Shown piece after piece: positions 62,967 through 64,000 of a stretch of DNA of 64,000 nt. Position numbers and translations under genes: made by a program. The stretch's first letter is position 1; every line of letters starts with the position of its first letter. Source of the stretch: Streptomyces scabiei 87.22 (GTDB taxonomy: Bacteria; Actinomycetota; Actinomycetes; Streptomycetales; Streptomycetaceae); assembly GCF_000091305.1 (NCBI RefSeq), contig NC_013929.1, positions 2,046,001-2,110,000 on the forward strand, in the 5' to 3' direction. Under the pieces are notes generated by a model. That model was not told where the DNA came from, made no database searches, and worked only from the letters and a program-made list of their open reading frames with translations.

Positions 62967-62982
62967 TTTGAACACGTTCAAA
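62967..62982. promoter_or_regulatory. 16-bp palindrome before the lipoprotein gene
   Basis: TTTGAACACGTTCAAA is fully self-complementary and lies in the 373-bp divergent gap between the NlpC/P60 and lipoprotein genes; the gap holds no gene. The form suits a TetR-type operator, but no such regulator is in the window. Confidence 0.5.
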
Positions 62983-63055
62983 GAATCTGACAAGGTACCT
63001 CTCCATGACCGGCTCTCATCAGTGGGCCGAGACGGTCCGGGGACGGGAGGACCTG

Positions 63056-63565
63056 GTGGCGGACGGAAGCAGGCTGCGTGCGTGGGGGGCGGTTCTCGGT
63101 GGCTCGATGCTGGTTCTGGCTGCTCTGACTGCGTGCGCGGGCCCGTATCAGTACTACGAGGGAACCGGGATCCACGACGCCACGCGGACCGAAGTCGCCG
63201 GGGGCTGGGAGAATGCCGAGGGGACCCGCGTGGTGCTTCGCACAGACGGAACGGCTCTCGTCGAGAGGCTCGACGGGCAGGACTTCGACTTCGACGACGG
63301 CTGGCGCTTCTCCGGTACGGGAACCTGGCAACTGACCGACGGCCACGGCGGACAGGCCGTCCGGCTCGCACTGAAGGACCGAACCCGGGTGGAGAGCCGT
63401 TCACCCGCAACGGCCGCCGCCTCCGCGGCTCCTGAGCCCCCGTCGACCTACGCATGGTCCTTCTACGTGGATCGCAATCAGCACGACGAGGTGAAGCTGT
63501 TCTTCTTCTACGGCGACCCCGACAGCGGGAACACCTACCTGATGACACGCGAGACGAGGACATAG
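63056..63565 (+). CDS. Putative lipoprotein of unknown function
   Basis: The GTG at 63056, five bases after GGGAGG, gives 169 residues with a normal lipoprotein signal (LRAWGAVLGGSMLVLAALTAC, lipobox LTAC, Cys27). An upstream in-frame ATG at 63005 lacks a good ribosome site. The mature part has GGWENAEGTRVVLRTDGTAL and WRFSGTGTWQL, a small beta-barrel-like repeat of strands. I do not recognise the family. Confidence 0.7.
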   Translation: MADGSRLRAWGAVLGGSMLVLAALTACAGPYQYYEGTGIHDATRTEVAGGWENAEGTRVVLRTDGTALVERLDGQDFDFDDGWRFSGTGTWQLTDGHGGQAVRLALKDRTRVESRSPATAAASAAPEPPSTYAWSFYVDRNQHDEVKLFFFYGDPDSGNTYLMTRETRT

Positions 63566-63759
63566 CCATTCGTTGCTGTTGCCTGTCGGCCTGCCGGGTC
63601 CATTCAGGCAGCAGGTGTCCGCGCTGGTCATGGACCGAACCGGCGGATGTGCGAGCCACATCGCAGGCCCGGGTGATGTCCGGTCGGGCGCGCCGGACCT
63701 GCGGTCGTCGTGCAGCCGCCGTGGTGGGCTCCCGCCTCCGGCGCATGCCCCATGCGGCT

Positions 63760-64000
63760 TCAGTCGGGTCTCTCCCCCGTCGCCCAGTCACGGATCAGGC
63801 GGATCGTGCGTTCCGTTCGTTCTTCGTGCAGGTAGTGCCCGGTGTGCGGCCAGTGCTCCACGCGGGAGCCGGGCACGTGCAGGGTGCCGCGCTCCCATGC
63901 GGCGGCCTCCGCGGACGTCCACACGGTCAGGGCCGGCTGAGAGCGGCGGCGCAGGTGGGCCTCGCTGTGCGGACGGACGCCGACGGCGCCGGGTTCGGTG
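63760..64000 (-). CDS. Alpha/beta hydrolase, C-terminal fragment
   Basis: Eighty codons end in TGA at 63760-63762; the start lies beyond the right edge. The segment TEPGAVGVRPHSEAHLRRR, ALTVWTSAEAAAWERGTL and VEHWPHTGHYLHEERTERTIRL ends with a catalytic-His-like HTGHYLHEE, as in alpha/beta hydrolases. Specificity cannot be seen. Confidence 0.72.
   Translation of the reverse strand, partial: TEPGAVGVRPHSEAHLRRRSQPALTVWTSAEAAAWERGTLHVPGSRVEHWPHTGHYLHEERTERTIRLIRDWATGERPD

Overview
The window is actinobacterial chromosome, almost certainly Streptomyces. GC is very high, the third codon position is nearly always G or C, many starts are GTG, ATGA/GTGA overlaps are common, and I found only one TTA (bldA-type) codon. 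Gene content (uricase operon, allantoinase/allantoicase with an IclR regulator, malate synthase A, glyoxylate carboligase, a secreted trypsin, a large LuxR ATPase) resembles the right-hand part of a Streptomyces coelicolor-like chromosome. No rRNA, tRNA, CRISPR array, insertion sequence or prophage was seen.

Layout. 1-7.6 kb: the first codons of exonuclease III, a UlaG-like metallohydrolase, a PcaD-PcaC fusion, and an SNF2 helicase / SWIM zinc-finger gene pair. 7.6-17.4 kb: a ROK sugar kinase, a HutC-type GntR regulator divergent from a Gfo/Idh oxidoreductase, a P450, and a NarL-type response regulator separated from the nearest histidine kinase by an aldo/keto reductase. 17.4-24.2 kb: allantoicase, allantoinase, the IclR regulator (AllR-like), a MocA-like nucleotidyltransferase and malate synthase. 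24.2-31 kb: a SelW-like / HipA-like pair, two divergent IucA/IucC siderophore synthetases, and a von Willebrand A two-gene operon. 31-38.9 kb: an HxlR regulator divergent from an alanine aminotransferase, small enzymes, and a lipoprotein-type alpha-N-acetylglucosaminidase. 38.9-48.7 kb: the urate operon (8-oxoguanine deaminase, uricase, HIU hydrolase, OHCU decarboxylase, DauR-type HTH, YqgV-like protein), hydroxypyruvate isomerase, tartronate semialdehyde reductase, a 1.1-kb structured non-coding gap, glyoxylate carboligase, and a double zinc-ribbon Mrr-like protein. 48.7-64 kb: two acyl-CoA synthetases, a GAF-LuxR regulator, a large LuxR ATPase, trypsin, an AlkZ-like glycosylase, CorA, a peptidoglycan-binding protein, an NlpC/P60-FG-GAP protein, a lipoprotein and a truncated hydrolase.

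How it works together. The 17-48 kb region encodes most of a route from 8-oxoguanine or urate through allantoin and allantoate to glyoxylate. Glyoxylate can then become malate (AceB) or, through Gcl, Hyi and GlxR, glycerate. The strongest regulatory signal is a 15-bp inverted repeat, TTCCR-N5-CRGAA and close variants. It occurs in front of allB-alc, allR, aceB, hyi-glxR and gcl, usually as a pair 20-21 bp apart. In each promoter one copy fills the -35/-10 spacer, which fits one IclR-type repressor controlling five scattered transcription units. A second palindrome, TCAAC-N5-GTTGA, overlaps the -35 of allB, aceB and the urate operon.
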